Notes: a model not told the origin generated them from the letters alone. DNA of 64,000 nucleotides from Humulus lupulus (GCF_963169125.1 NC_084793.1:39272578-39336577); one strand, 5' to 3'; positions 36,696 through 49,003 are shown, counted from the first letter of the stretch. Program-made: numbers and translations.

Positions 36696-36735
<40 letters not shown>
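36696..36735 (+). repeat. (GA)n microsatellite
   Basis: An uninterrupted GA run of about 20 units lies in the leader part of the minus-strand LTR; on the transcribed strand it is a pyrimidine tract. Confidence 0.95.
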
Positions 36736-36737
<2 letters not shown>

Positions 36738-37461
36738 GCATCAGGAGAAAGGGAAGAGAGAGAATGCGAGAAGGGGAGAGAGAAGACTGTTTGAAACTAG
36801 GGTTTCTAATTCCCCCCTTTTTATTGTTTTATTTTCTTATTTCTCTCCCAATTAAATTATTAGTAAAATTTAATTAATCATTCAACTTCTTATTTGATTT
36901 ATTAATTAAAATTTGATTTCTTTTTATCAAAATTTTAATCAAATTTCATTTTACATGTCTAATTAAATTATCAATCTTACCAATTTATATTTGGATCCAA
37001 TATTATAAATTAACTTTTAAGTCATAATTATTTTAAATTCCTAGAATTTATTTTTATTCAAATTAGAAACATTTTAGTATTTATTTCATGAATAATACAA
37101 TAATTAAGTGGTAATTTTTTTATTATTTTAAATCTCATAATTTAAAACATAAATCTTCAATTCTTGATAAATCTCATTTATCAATTTAAAGATTTCTTGT
37201 TATTTATTTTCCAATAAATAATAATACAATTTAACAAAAGTAAAACTCTTTAAATTTAATTTATTCTCCATTTCTAAATTTTAATGCCACTTATTAATTA
37301 TTCCAAATAATGATACATAATTTGGGACATAAATCAATTTATTATCCCATTATATAATTAAATCAACACTGATTTAATTTTCATAATTTTCCAATTAAAC
37401 CGCCGTAATAAATATTACCTTTCCCTTAAAATTCTCAGGGTAGAATTTGCAGGACATTACA

Positions 37462-38892
37462 GGAAAGGAAAAATAGAACATTTATTGAGATGATTAATGT
37501 TATGCTATTACATTGTAAATTGAATGTTATTTTGTGGGATGAAGTCTTGCTATCTGCTTGTCATATTTTGAATCATATTGCCATAGAGAAAAACAATATC
37601 TCTTCATATGAGTTATGGAAAGAAAAGAACCAAACATTGGTTATCTTAAAGTGTGAGGGTGTCTTGCTTATTGCAAGAGGACCGATCCTAAAAGGACAAA
37701 GTTGGGGCCAAGGGCTATAAGATGTACATTTGTAGTTATGCCCAAAGTAGCAAAGCTTATAGATTAATAGACTTGGAGTCTAATGTGATAGTTGAATCAA
37801 GAGATATTGAGTTCTTTGAGAACATGTCATGCGATAACAAGTTAATAGAAGCAACACAAATTAGAGAGCCTCAAGAGGAGACTCCTAAAATAGTTGGTGA
37901 GCAACCTCAATTGCCTAGAAGGAGCCAAATGATCAAAGATTTGGAATCAAGTGAGAAGTGTTCTTAATTAGAGATACTATACCTTGTTGAAGGTAATAAT
38001 GAGGAAGTTACTTGGAAACATCCAATAGTACTTCAAATAGAAGATGATCCCAAAAATTTTAAAGAAGCAATGTCCTTGAGGGACTCTGCTATTTGAAGGA
38101 GGCAATTAATGATGAAATTGATTCAATTATGTCTAACCACACTTGGGAATTGGTTGACCTTCCAAAGGGGTCTAAACCAATTGGGTGCAAATGGGTATTC
38201 AGAAGGAAATACCACACCGATGGCACCATACAAACCTTTAAGTCTAGATTAGTAGTCAAAGGATTCAAACAAAATGAGGGAATAGATTAATTTGACACAT
38301 ATGCACCAGTAGCAAGAAATACTTCTATAAGATTGTTATCTGCCTTATCATCTATATATAACCTTTATATTCACCAAATGGATGTCAAAACGACATTCCT
38401 AAATGGGGATCTCAAGGAGGAGGGAACAACCAGAGGCTTTTGTTATTCAAGGAAATGACATAAAGTGTGTAGACTCGTCAAATCATTATATGATTTGAAA
38501 CAAGCTCTAAAACAATGGCATGAGAAATTTTATAAATTCATTGTTTCTAATGGATTTGGACACAACAATGCGGACAAGCGCTTATACTCTAAATTTTGTG
38601 ATGACTATGTCATATTAGTGTGTCTATATGTAGATGATTTGTTGATTTCGAGTAATGACATGAGAGGAATAATATAACCGAATAGGTTTCTATCTTCTAA
38701 CTTTAAAATAAACACTTTGGAGAGGTGGATACCATTTTAGGTATCAAACTTAGAAGGAATAGGTAGGGATTTTTTGCTAAGTCAACCCCACTATGTTGAG
38801 AAAGTGCTCGACAAATTTAGTCTTCTCAAAATCAAAGATGCATATACACCATTTGATTCAAACATGAAGTTTGAAAAGAATGAAGGAAGGGC
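37462..38892 (+). pseudogene. Split copia element X, part 1 (integrase end to RT)
   Basis: It begins at RKNRTFIEMINVMLLH (end of the integrase core) and continues with ELWKEKNQ, YRLIDLESNVIVESRDIEFF, the RT start [61 protein letters not shown] (about 38620-38650) and PHYVEKVLDKF. Stops and frameshifts are frequent (for example at 38288 and 38425). The left end is cut by the LTR at 37461; the right end is interrupted by the solo LTR at 38893. Joining 38892 directly to 41109 restores the alignment with the copia at 27055-27090, so this is a true insertion site. Confidence 0.85.
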
Positions 38893-41103
38893 TGTAACGA
38901 CCTAAATTTACTAATAAGGCTTGGAGCCTTGATTAGTGTGCCTGGAGGGAAATAATTGTTATATTGCATTAATTTATGTGAATATAATGAATATGTGGTT
39001 AGTATGCATGTTTAGGCGAAATAAATATGCATGTGGACCCCGTTTGTATGATAGGGGTAAATTGGTAATTTTAGCCTGCTGAGGGCATATATGTGATAAT
39101 TGTATTATGTGGTTTGTACCACGTGAGTGTGGTGTTATTATTGTGATGCACGTGTTGAGACAGTCCTAGAGAGCTAGTTAACTCAAAAGTCACAACGAGA
39201 TTTTATACCCGGCTCGGGAGGAGCCTAGGGGTATTTTGGGGAATTTTGTGGGTTGAGTTGAGAACTAGTGGTTATAGTTATTGGTGATTGAGTAACCTGG
39301 GTAACCATTTGTAACTGCTGTGAGTAACAAGTTTAGATGGAAAATGGTAGAATGAAATAGAAGTGAAAGGACTAGAGTGCCCTTGAAGGTTTAGTTAGGA
39401 AAGGATTATTAGGAGGGGTAAAATGGTCATCTAGCAGGGGGTTTAGACAAATTTCAGCTGGGATATTGGGGTACACGGTTAGGCTTAGTCATATTATGGT
39501 TTTGTTAAAAAAAAATAGAGAGAAGACAACCTAGATGAAAAGCTAGGGCAAGAAGAAGAAGAAGATGAGTAGAAAGGGCTGAAGTGGGAGTTAGGAGAAG
39601 AATCAAAGAAGCTTAAAGGGTGGATTCTCCACTTGAGGTAAGGATTCTATGTAAATTTAAGGCTTGTTTCTGTTTTGGTTTGAGAAATTGAAGCATGAGT
39701 TAAGTTTTCAAGTCTTGTGTTGAGTTTGCTGAAATTAGAAATCGAAGGGTGGATTTTTGGGTGTGATTGTGTGTTTGATCTTGATGCTAGTGTTTATGGG
39801 TTGTTAGGTGGTTCATTTGAGGTTTAAAATTGATCTTGGGGTCTAAGTATTTGTTTTGGATGATTTGGAGGGGTATTGGCTCGGGGAAATGCAGAGGAAA
39901 AACCCAGATTTCTGGGTTTGCAAAGGAGCGCCGTGGCCCTGTTCTTGGGCGCTGCGGCGCGAGGCTGTTTCCAGTCAGGGGAACTTTCTGACTTCTCTGG
40001 GCGCCGCGGCCCTTGCGGGTAGCGCCGCGGCGCTAGGCCATTTTCAGGACATGAAAATTTTCAATTTTGAGCCTTTGCTCCGGGGGTTTGGGGGATGTTT
40101 CCAATGATTTGTTTTAGGAATTTGGGAGTCCCGAATGTACGGGATTGGTCCCGGGAAGTGGTTTTGGGATGGTTAGTATTAAAAGTGTTTTATGTGTGTT
40201 GTGACTAGGATTTCGGAGAGGCTCGTGCTAGAGGACTGTGCTCGTGACTTTGGTGCACTGTGAAGCTTGGGATACAGGTAAGAAAATTGTAGCACCCGTA
40301 GGACAGGGCATGGACCCATAGTGTTAATGCAGGGCACGGCCCTAAATTGTGTTACATGATTATGGTATAGTTTTGATTGAATTGTTATATGTTTGAATGT
40401 TATTTGTATTATACTATATGTGATTATAGTAGCGAGAACGACAAAGGTGCTGATAACGGCAAAGGAGCCGAGAACGGCAAAGGTGCCGAGAACGGAAAAT
40501 GAGCCGAGAACGGCAAAGGTGTCGAGAACGGAAAATGAGCCGAGAACGGCAAATGAGCCGAGAACGGAAAGGGAGCCGCGAACGGCAGCGGGGCCGGGAG
40601 TAACACTTAGCATGTGGAGTGTTTGTTTAGTCTAATGGACTACTTGGATTATCTGACATATTGATTATATAATATGCATATGATATGTGTTGTTTGAGTT
40701 TTCTTGCTGGGCTTCGGCTCACGGGTGCTCTGTGTTGCAGGTAAGGGCAAAGATATAGTCAACCAGCCATGAGTATGGAGAGCATGAAGCGACGCGTACA
40801 TGTTTGGCCTGCCCGACTGCTTTGGTTGGGGGCATTTTCTAAATGGTTGTATTAACCTGTAATTTGATAGTCAATCAACTGTAAACTTATTTTAAGTTAT
40901 AAAACATTTTGCAAACCTTATTTTGGGATCCCAAATAATAGATACTTGAAGTTTTCAATGAAGTAAAGCATTTTCAAAAGATTACAACCTTAACTTTTGC
41001 TTAGTCACACTTTTGTTTTAAAAACCTCGGTTAGCGAGTTAATTGCACAAAGTTTTTTTTTAAAACTCACTTGGTAACGGCTCTAAGGAAGTAGGGCGTT
41101 ACA
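38893..41103 (+). mobile_element. Solo LTR of a Tekay-type gypsy element, 2,211 bp, TSD AGGGC
   Basis: It starts tgtaacgacc and ends gggcgttaca; the 5-bp repeat agggc flanks it at 38888-38892 and 41104-41108. It is homologous to the LTR at 2196-4493. With one LTR and an intact TSD, it arose by recombination between the two LTRs of a full element. It contains GC-rich ccgcgg clusters at 39925-40045, an 18-bp minisatellite and a gttgcag/gtaaggg acceptor-like site near 40740. Confidence 0.93.
40434..40595 (+). repeat. Minisatellite, 18-bp unit, 9 copies
   Basis: The unit gagaacggcaaaggtgcc recurs nine times with small variants. The unit length is a multiple of three, which keeps long frames open on both strands (PRTAK.. 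on plus, VLGSFA.. on minus) without implying coding. Confidence 0.92.
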
Positions 41104-41108
41104 AGGGC

Positions 41109-41301
41109 GGTGACTCAATTGGAATATGCAAGTGCAATAGGAAGCCTAATGTACGCCGCTCATTGCACAAGAGCGGATATTGCATATGCTGTTAGTAAAC
41201 TTAGTAGGTTTACAAGAAATCCAAGTATAAAGCATTGGAAAGCTATTGAGATAGTTATTGATTATCTTAAGGGTACCAAAGAGTATAGTCTTCACTATAT
41301 G
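41109..41301 (+). pseudogene. Split copia element X, part 2 (RT-RNase H linker)
   Basis: It reads [38 protein letters not shown] and GTKEYSLHY, continuing part 1 after the solo LTR. It is interrupted after SLHY by element Y, flanked by the repeat TATG at 41298-41301 and 61705-61708. Confidence 0.87.
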
Positions 41302-41760
41302 TTGTAATTTTTTAAGCTACGCAAGTATACGTATTTGCGATGTAATAAAATTCGGTAAATTCAGTTATCATCCCACGAAGACTAAATCAATTACCAAACA
41401 ATTAATCTTTAGTTTCTATTTGGCTAATGAAATTTTTGGTTTGTAAAATCTAAAAGTAAAAACATAAACGAATGTAAAATGCAAGAGTAAACAAATGGAA
41501 AGAACATAATAATTAAATAATGAATAAAGAAAATTAGGGATTTCAATCTCATCTACTTTCCACTCTACCATTTACAAATGCAAGATTAACAATTCTTCTC
41601 CATACTGAGATAGCAAGTTGTCAAAAATATTTTATAATCAAGTTACGAATTATAAAATTCAACATAAGTGAGAATTTTCTATATTTCTATGATAAACTCA
41701 ACATTTAGGAAGCATTAACATTAACAACTTAAAAGCTACAAAAACAATTGTGATACTTTC

Positions 41761-42975
41761 TGTAAAATCTTTTATTGGCATATTTGATAAAATTGACAAA
41801 ATTAATTATGGAATGTATTTTCGAAATATATTGAGTGGTATGTGGTATTTTCAAAATGGGTAGTTTCCTGTTTTGTAATATTTTGTGGTGAATTTCGAAA
41901 ATGGGTAGTTTCCTGTTTTGTTGAAATGTGTCTTTCTATAATCAGATTATTATCTATATGTTAATAAAATAAATATATAATTTCCTATAAAAGAATATAT
42001 TTTCTTGAATTGGAAATTATTGGTATTTATTTTTATTTGTTGATCTGATTTAGTTGGCCAGAAATCGTGTACAACTTGCAGTGATAATGTATATATTGTT
42101 TCCTTATTTATTCAAGGAAACTGGGTTTAAAAACTGTCCAGGTTCAAGTATTGTTTCCTTATTTATTTAAGGAAACTGGGTTTAAAAACTTTCCAGGTTC
42201 AATGAATCTGTTTGAACGGATTGCCAGTCTGTTTGAACAGATTCTGACTTTCCTGTTTTGGAAGATTTTCCATTTATTGGCTGATTGGTTTCTGATTTGT
42301 TTTCCACGACCTAAAGGGATTCTAAAAAGTATATAATCATCCTTAGGACGTTGGTTTTTGATCATCTCTCTTGGTGTATTATTTTCCAAATATTTTTCAA
42401 GTTTTAGAGAGACTTTTTATTATGTGAAGAACTTGAGTCCAGAAAGTTCTTAGTGGTTTATTACAGTGTACTTCTGTATTGTTTTCTTTGTGTTAATTAT
42501 GCAGGTTGAACACACTTGGACATTGGTCATCAAGCTTTGGGAGAAGTCTTGTTCGAGAGTCACTTTTCGGGAGGAAAAGTGCAAGTGTTATGATTTGAAG
42601 GGAGTTCAAGATCTTAGCTCTTCATAAATTTGATTAGGAGTTTAGATTACAACAGTTGCGACAAATTCAAGAGGGAGTCTTTATTTGTATAAGTCAATTT
42701 GGTTTTGTAATCGTTTAGATATTCTTCTAATAAATTTCATTCTCTGGGCGTGGCCTCGTGGACTAGTAGCAATCTGCAAAGATTGTTGATACCACGTAAA
42801 AATTCGTGTGTTCTTTACTTTATGTTCATTTTTATCTTCTGGTCACAAACTGTTTAAACATATCTGGTTTCTGTTCAAACAGTCTTTGTATCTGTTTAAA
42901 CATTTCTGTAACAGTTCAACAATTAATTATTTAATTTGAATAATTAAGTTGGTAATCATAAAAAACGGAATTTCA
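41761..42975 (+). repeat. 5' LTR of the Sirevirus
   Basis: It starts tgtaaaatct and ends ggaatttca, 1,215 bp. It is 55 bp longer than the 3' LTR because of a 55-bp tandem duplication (42095-42149 and 42150-42204) present once in the 3' LTR. Several gtttaaac and gttcaaacag-like inverted motifs cluster at 42850-42925. A candidate TATA is tataaaag near 41987. Confidence 0.93.
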
Positions 42976-42977
42976 AT

Positions 42978-42990
42978 TGGTATCAGAGCG
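42978..42990 (+). other. Primer-binding site of the Sirevirus
   Basis: tggtatcagagcg lies two bases behind the 5' LTR and is the usual copia PBS complementary to initiator tRNA-Met. Confidence 0.9.
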
Positions 42991-43050
42991 GTTCACTAAA
43001 CTCTTAGTGAAATCTTGTGGTTATTTTCCGTTTGATTTGTTTTGTGTGAA

Positions 43051-44232
43051 ATGTCTTTCTTTGCAGAAGGTAGTTCGGTGTCTCGACCTCCATTGCTTAA
43101 TGACTCAAACTATCCATATTGGAAAGTTAGGATGAGAGCTTTCATAAAAGCTCAAGATGAGAAAGCATGGTGAGAAATTTTGTCTGGATGGTCACCTCCT
43201 ACCAAAAAAGGTGAAGATGGAGGCACAAAGGTAAAATCTGAACTTGTTTGGGATACAGAAGAAGAAAAATTATCCAGTTATAATAATAAAGCTCTTCACG
43301 CCATTTTCAATGGTGTTGGAGAAAGTTTTATTAAACTTGTTTCCACATGTGTCTCGGCTAAAGATGCTTGGACAATTCTTCAAACTCAGTTTGAAGGAAC
43401 TGTAGATGTCAAAAGATCTAGATTTATTATGTTACAAACTAGGTTTGATGACCTTAGGATGTCTGATTCTGAAACACTTTCTAAATTTTATGAGAGATTA
43501 TCTGATATTTCTAATGAGTATTTTGCACTTGGTGAGAAACTTGATGATTTTGTTCTTGTTAGAAAAATCGTTCGAGTTCTTCCTGACAGGTTCAATGTTA
43601 AGCTCACTGCTATGGAAGAGGAAAAAGACTTCAGTACTATGAAAGTAGAAGAATTGATGGGGTCACTTCGTACCTTTGAGTTAAATCAAAAGATTCGTCA
43701 AAAAGACAAGCCAAGTACTTCCAAAGAGAAAGAGAAGACCATAGCTTTCAAAAGTACTGAAAAAGAAGCATCAGATGATGAAAATGGTGATAATGAAATG
43801 GCAATGCTTGCAAAGAATTTTAAAAAATATATGAAAAAGATAGGAAATAAGAAGTTCAATGGCAAGCCGTCAAAAGGTAATCATTCTTCTCTTAATCATT
43901 TTCAAACTAATAAAAATGGTATTCAGTGCAGGGAATGTGAGGGATTTGGTCACATCCAGTCTGAATGTGCAAACACCTTGAAAAAGAACAAAAAATGTAT
44001 GATTACTACTTGGAGTGATAATGACTCAGAAAGTAGTGAAGATGAGGAAGGTAATGTCGCTTTCACTTCTATTTTACCTGTTTCTAAATCTGAAAATGAA
44101 AAAATTGTTTGCTTGAATAATGTTTCAAAAGATGAAGAAAATTATGATAGTGATGAATCTGAATTGAATGATGAGTCTTTGAGTGAATCTTACAAAAAAA
44201 ATGTATGGTTCATGCGTGAAAGTGTGTTATGA
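43051..44232 (+). pseudogene. Sirevirus gag
   Basis: The ATG at 43051 starts MSFFAEGSSVSRPPLLNDSN followed by YPYWKVRMRAFIKAQ. An in-frame TGA at 43171-43173 breaks it; the frame then stays open to 44232. The middle has the conserved copia gag region AKDAWTILQTQFEG and SETLSKFYERLSDIS, and a zinc knuckle CRECEGFGHIQSEC (about 43930-43971), followed by an acidic tail. Gag forms the particle and binds RNA. The frame ends just past an eight-A run (44194-44201), where an extra A shifts gag-pol out of frame; the pol frame overlaps it from 44183. Confidence 0.87.
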
Positions 44233-47200
44233 AAATCTGTCATTGGTATGCAAAAATAAAGAATTATCCTTTGAAATTAAACAACTTACTGACTTAAATG
44301 AAAATTTTGAAAAAGAAATAATTTCAAAAAATGTTGAAATTAATAAGTTGTCTAAAGATTTGGATACTCTTGAGAAAAATGTTAGAATGCTTAACCCCGG
44401 TTCAACTATTTTTGAGAATATACAGAATACAGGTCAAAGAAGTCATGTGGGACTTGGTGCTTCAAGTTCTAAAAAATCAAAGAAAACTGTCTTTATCTTG
44501 GCTGGGATGCTATCGTCTGATGTTCCTGTGTCATCCTCACTGAAATCTGTTGTTCCAACAGAAAGGACACAGTCAGCAGGTAAATCAAATGGTAAGTTCG
44601 AAAAATTCATTCCAATCTGTCATTTTTGTGGTAGGAAGGATCATATTCGACCTAAGTGTTTTACTCTTATGAATTTTGCCAAAAATGAATATTTTGAGAA
44701 ATTCAATTATTTTGATAATTTTAAAAGAGTAAAAAAGAAAAACATTCAATCAAGGAAAATATGGATAAAAAAGAATAATTGTTTTGCTGGTTTTACTAGT
44801 AAATATGATAGATCTGCTTCTTCATATTTTTGGTATTTTGACAGTGGTTGTTCAAGACATATGACAGGTGACAGGTCTATTCTTACAAACATAAAACCTA
44901 TGCATTGTGGATCTGTTACTTTTGGAAATGGAATTGAAGGTAATGTTCTGGGAATGGGTACTCTTAAGTTTGAAGGGTTACCTAAAATCAAAAGAGTATT
45001 ACTTGTGGAAGGACTTAAAGCTAACTTGCTTAGCATAAGTAAAATTTGTGATCAAGGTTTTACTGTTAACTTTGATAAAGAGAATTGTTTTGTTTTAAAC
45101 AAGAATGGTGAGAATGTTCTTGAAGGTTTTAGATCTAATGACAATTGCTATACTCTTTTGCCTTCTATTATGTGTCAATCTGTTGTGAGAAATAACACTG
45201 ATGTGTGGCATGCTAAACTTGGTCACATAAATTTCAAAGCCTTGAAAAAATTGTCACATGCAGGGATTGTTCGTGGTTTACCTAAGCTAGGTAAAGAATC
45301 TGATGGTAAGTGCAAGAGTTGTCAACTTGGCAAGCAATTAAAAATTACACATAAAAGTGTTTCTGACATAAACACTTCAAAAGTTTTAGAATTGCTTCAC
45401 ATGGATCTTATGGGTCCAATTCAAATTGAGAGTTTAAATGGGAAAAGGTATATTTTTGTTTGTGTGGATGATTTTTCTAGATATACTTGGGTGGATTTCT
45501 TGAAAGAAAAATTTGATACTTTTGATGCATTTAAAACTCTTTGCTTGAAATTAAAAGTTGAAAAAGATTGCAACATTGGAAAAATTGTTCGTATAAGAAG
45601 TGATCATGGTAAAGAGTTTGAGAATTCTGTCTATGATAATTTTTGTAAGTCTGCAGGTATTTCTCATGAGTTTTCAGCTCCCAAAACTCCTCAACAGAAT
45701 GGAGTTGTAGAAAGGAAAAACTGCACTCTTCAAGAAATGGCTAGAGTGATGCTAAATAGCAAAAAATTGACCAAGCGGTTATGGGAAGAAGCAATTAACA
45801 CTGCTTGCTATATCATAAACCGTGTTTTTCTCTGTCCAGGTACATCTAAAACATCTTATGAAATTTGGAAAGGTAAGAAACCAAGTGTGGCTTATTTTCA
45901 TGTTTTTGGATGTGTTTGTTACATTTTGAGAGATAGAGAAAATCTTGGTAAGTTTGATGCTAAGAGTGATGAAGGTGTTTTTATTGGATACTCCACTAAC
46001 AGTAGGGCTTATCGTGTGTATAACATGAGAACCCAAACTGTAATGGAGTCGGCTAACATTGTTATTGATGATGCCAGGGATTTTTCTACTGAGGAAGAAA
46101 TTGATAGGTTTGTTGATGAACCTACTGAAAAACACGAAGAAGCTTCTGTTAGTGATACTACTGAAAAACATGAAGAAGCTTCTGTCAGTGATACTACTGT
46201 TGCAACGTATGGTCCATCTGTTCCAACAGAGCACGAATCCGATGAAATAGATTCTGGACAGACAGAAAAGAACTTTCCAGATATTATTTCGGATGAGGTT
46301 CAAAAGGAGCCATCAACCAGAGTTAAATTAAATCATCCAGCAGATTTAATACTTGGAAATCCAAAAGACAATATGGTCACAAGAAGAAGGTTTAGTAATG
46401 TTGTTCAATTTGTTTGTTTCTTATCTTTACTTGAGCCTAAAAATGTGAAAGAAGCTTTAACTGATGAAAATTGGATTAAAGCTATGTAGGAGGAATTGGA
46501 ACAATTTTTTAGAAACAAAGTGTGGATTCTTGTGCCAAGACCGTTGCATACCAATATTATTGGTACAAAATGGATTTTTAAGAATAAATCTGATAAATTT
46601 GGTACAATTGTGCGAAATAAAGCAAGATTAGTGGCACAAGGGTACACACAAGTGGAAGGAATAGACTTTGTTGAAACATTTGCACCTGTTGCAAGACTTG
46701 AATCAATTAGATTATTATTGTCTATTGCTTGCTTGATTTGCTTTAGGTTGTTCCAAATGGATGTCAAATCTGCATTTCTCAATGGGATCTTGAATGAAGA
46801 GGTATATGTTGAACAACCCAAAGGGTTTGAAGATCCTCATGCACCTGATCATGTTTACAAATTGGAGAAAGCTCTTTATGGTTTGAAGCAAGCCCCTCGG
46901 GCTTGGTATGAGAGACTCACTCAATTTCTTGTTTCTCATGGATACAAAAGGGGTGGAGTAGATAAAACTTTATTTATCAAACATATTAAATCTAACATAA
47001 TTATTGCTCAAATTTATGTTGATAATATTGTGTTTGGTTCTACTTCTGACAACGAGGTGCAAGTATTTGTGAAACAAATGAAAGAGGAATTTGAAATGAG
47101 CATGGTGGGAGAATTGACTTATTTCTTAGGTTTGCAAGTCAAGCAGTTAGATGAAGGCACATTTGTTTCTCAAAGCAAATATGCTAAGAACCTGGTCAAA

Positions 47201-47956
47201 AAGTTTGGACTTGAAAGTTCAAAGATTGCCAAAACACCAATGGGAACGACTGTGAAGCTATCCAAAGATGAAAATGGTGTCAAAGTTGATCCTACACTAT
47301 ATAGGAGCATGATTGGTAGTCTTCTTTATCTCAATGCTAGTCGACCTGATTTAAGTTATAGTGTTGGTGTGTGTGCCAGGTACCAAGGAAATCCCATGGA
47401 GTCTCATGTTACAGCTGTCAAAAGAATCATTTGATATGTTCATGGGACTACTGATTATGGTATTTGGTATTCAAAAGAAACTAACCCTAATCTAGTGTGT
47501 TTTAGTGATGCTGATTGGGCAGGTAACACTGATGACAGAAAAAGCACTAGTGGAGGATGTTTCTTCTTGGGAAACAATCTAGTCTCTTGGCACAGCAAGA
47601 AACATAATTCTATTTCTCTCTCAACAGCTAAGGCCGAATACATTGTAGCGGGAAGTTGTTGTGCACAACTTTTGTGGATGAAGCAAATGATGATGGATTA
47701 TGGGTTTGATCTTGACACTTTAACTATTTTTTGTGATAATACAAGTGCAATTAATATTTCAAAAAATCCTGTGCAATATTCTCGTACAAAACATATTGAT
47801 ATTCGTCATCATTTCATAAGAGAATTAGTTGAAAATAAAGTTCTTGTCTTGGAATATATTGAAACACATAAACAAATTGCATATATTTTCACTAAAGCTC
47901 TTGATTCGGTTCGCTTGGATTTCCTCCGAAAATCTTTGGGGGTTTGTTCTCTTTAA
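44183..47956 (+). pseudogene. Sirevirus pol (protease, integrase, RT, RNase H)
   Basis: One frame runs to TAA at 47954-47956 with TAG at 46487 and TGA at 47432, both consistent with C-to-T changes. Order: second zinc knuckle CHFCGRKDHIRPKC, protease YFDSGCSRHMTGD (about 44840), GAG-pre-integrase VWHAKLGHINFKALKKL, integrase MDLMGPIQ, IRSDHGKEF and TPQQNGVVERKN (about 45400-45725), [14 protein letters not shown] and [17 protein letters not shown], and RNase H FSDADWAGN, STAKAEYIVAG and CDNTSAINIS. The RT catalytic motif is YVDN (about 47016) instead of YVDD, a G-to-A change expected to abolish activity. Otherwise it is well preserved. Confidence 0.92.
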
Positions 47957-48210
47957 ATTTTCTTGTTATGGTGTTGTCCGCTTGATCAAATGTGTGTTAT
48001 TTAAGGTTAAGAAAATTGTCAATCAATTTTAAAATTTTGTTGTGTGTCAAGCTGGATAATCTGACTTGTGTTTATGAACCTTTGGTTGTATATTCTTGAG
48101 AGAAATTTAATCAATTCCTCCTAGGCATATTCGAGTAAATTAATCAATGGTTAATGTTTGAGCTTCCTTTTATGTAGCATTGTTTCAAGCTCCTGTGAAA
48201 GAATAGAGCT
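47957..48210 (+). mobile_element. Sirevirus sequence between pol and the CACTA insertion
   Basis: This is 254 bp of noncoding sequence directly behind the pol stop. It ends at the CACTA left terminus. No motif was recognised. Confidence 0.6.
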
Positions 48211-48231
48211 AACTACAAGAAAAAATGCTTT

Positions 48232-48519
48232 TAATAACACCGAAAATGTGTTATCAAAACCTACGATAACACTTTCTGATGTGTTAAGACCAACTATGTT
48301 ATCATAGGTCAGGATACTTTACATAACACTTTATCAGTGTTATACAGATGTGTTATTGTACTGTCAACGATAACACAATTTCTGTGTTATTTTAATATAT
48401 AGATAAGTGTTTAATTATGTTATTTATAGTCGATTATATAACACTTTTTTGTGTTATACTACACTTTAGTATAACACATTTTTTGTGTTATACTACACTT
48501 TAGTATAACACGTGTTATA
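48232..48519. repeat. CACTA subterminal repeat array (taacac/gtgtta, 15 copies)
   Basis: Fifteen copies of taacac or its complement occur in both orientations. They include two 27-bp perfect hairpins (48451-48477 and 48485-48511) with 11-bp arms gtgttatacta and loop cactt. The opposite end has only one clear copy (58095). Confidence 0.88.
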
Positions 48520-49003
48520 TTAGCTTAGAGAAACATAATCTTTTTTTACTTACACAAAACTAGGAAAACAAATATGAAAGTTGAAGCCAAATAAGGTAAC
48601 ATAAATAGATTTTTATTAATTACTCAAATGTAATTACAATATTTAGTCTACTAGTCTAGGCTTAAGAAATCATATTACAACATAATTTATGCCCAATTCA
48701 GATTCCTTTTTCACTAAATACAAAACAAGAAATGTATACAAAAATTAGTGAAATGCATTCTTCCATTCTAAAGGCCTCAACTAGAAATGTTGTCAAGAAT
48801 TGCTCCAAAGAAATCATCTCAATATACCTGCACATTGTAAAAAAAAAAGTCCCTTTATTATTAAGACCATAAGACTTAAGCTAGTTTCCACCTGTAAGCA
48901 TATAAAGTTTAAATAAGCAACTCAACTCAACTCAAGCAAACATCTCTTTTATCATACATAGAATAAGCATAACAGATCAGTGGAAATAAAAGTTTACATA
49001 TAC
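48520..49003 (-). other. Left noncoding part of the CACTA element
   Basis: No recognisable exon was found. It would be the 3' untranslated end of a minus-strand transcript. An acceptor/donor-like tacctgcac occurs near 48826. Confidence 0.4.

Larger units (their letters stand above)
32480..37461 (-). repeat. Long gypsy-like LTR fragment, minus orientation
   Basis: On the minus strand it begins TGTAATGTCCTGC at 37461, a start like those of long chromovirus LTRs, at a clean junction with copia sequence. It then has an AT-rich part, a C/T-rich leader at 36680-36800 (the GA repeat on the plus strand), a GC-richer part (36150-36680), a minisatellite (33681-34095) and an acceptor-like CCCCTTTTTCAG/GTGTG near 32495, a layout parallel to the Tekay LTRs elsewhere in the window. 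Its 3' end is cut by LTR C. No coding motif was found in nearly 5 kb. Classification is inferred. Confidence 0.5.

Noticed and set aside
36526..36794. Arg/Glu-rich and Leu/Ser-rich frames around 36.7 kb
   Set aside because: The (GA)n microsatellite keeps several frames open; low-complexity sequence only.
40179..40635. Long overlapping open frames on both strands (VLGSFA-type and PRTAK-type repeats)
   Set aside because: They are produced by the 18-bp minisatellite, whose unit is a multiple of three; no start context or homology supports a protein.
43051..47956. Sirevirus gag-pol as a functional gene
   Set aside because: An in-frame TGA in gag, an A-run frameshift, two stops in pol and YVDN in place of YVDD make it non-functional as read.
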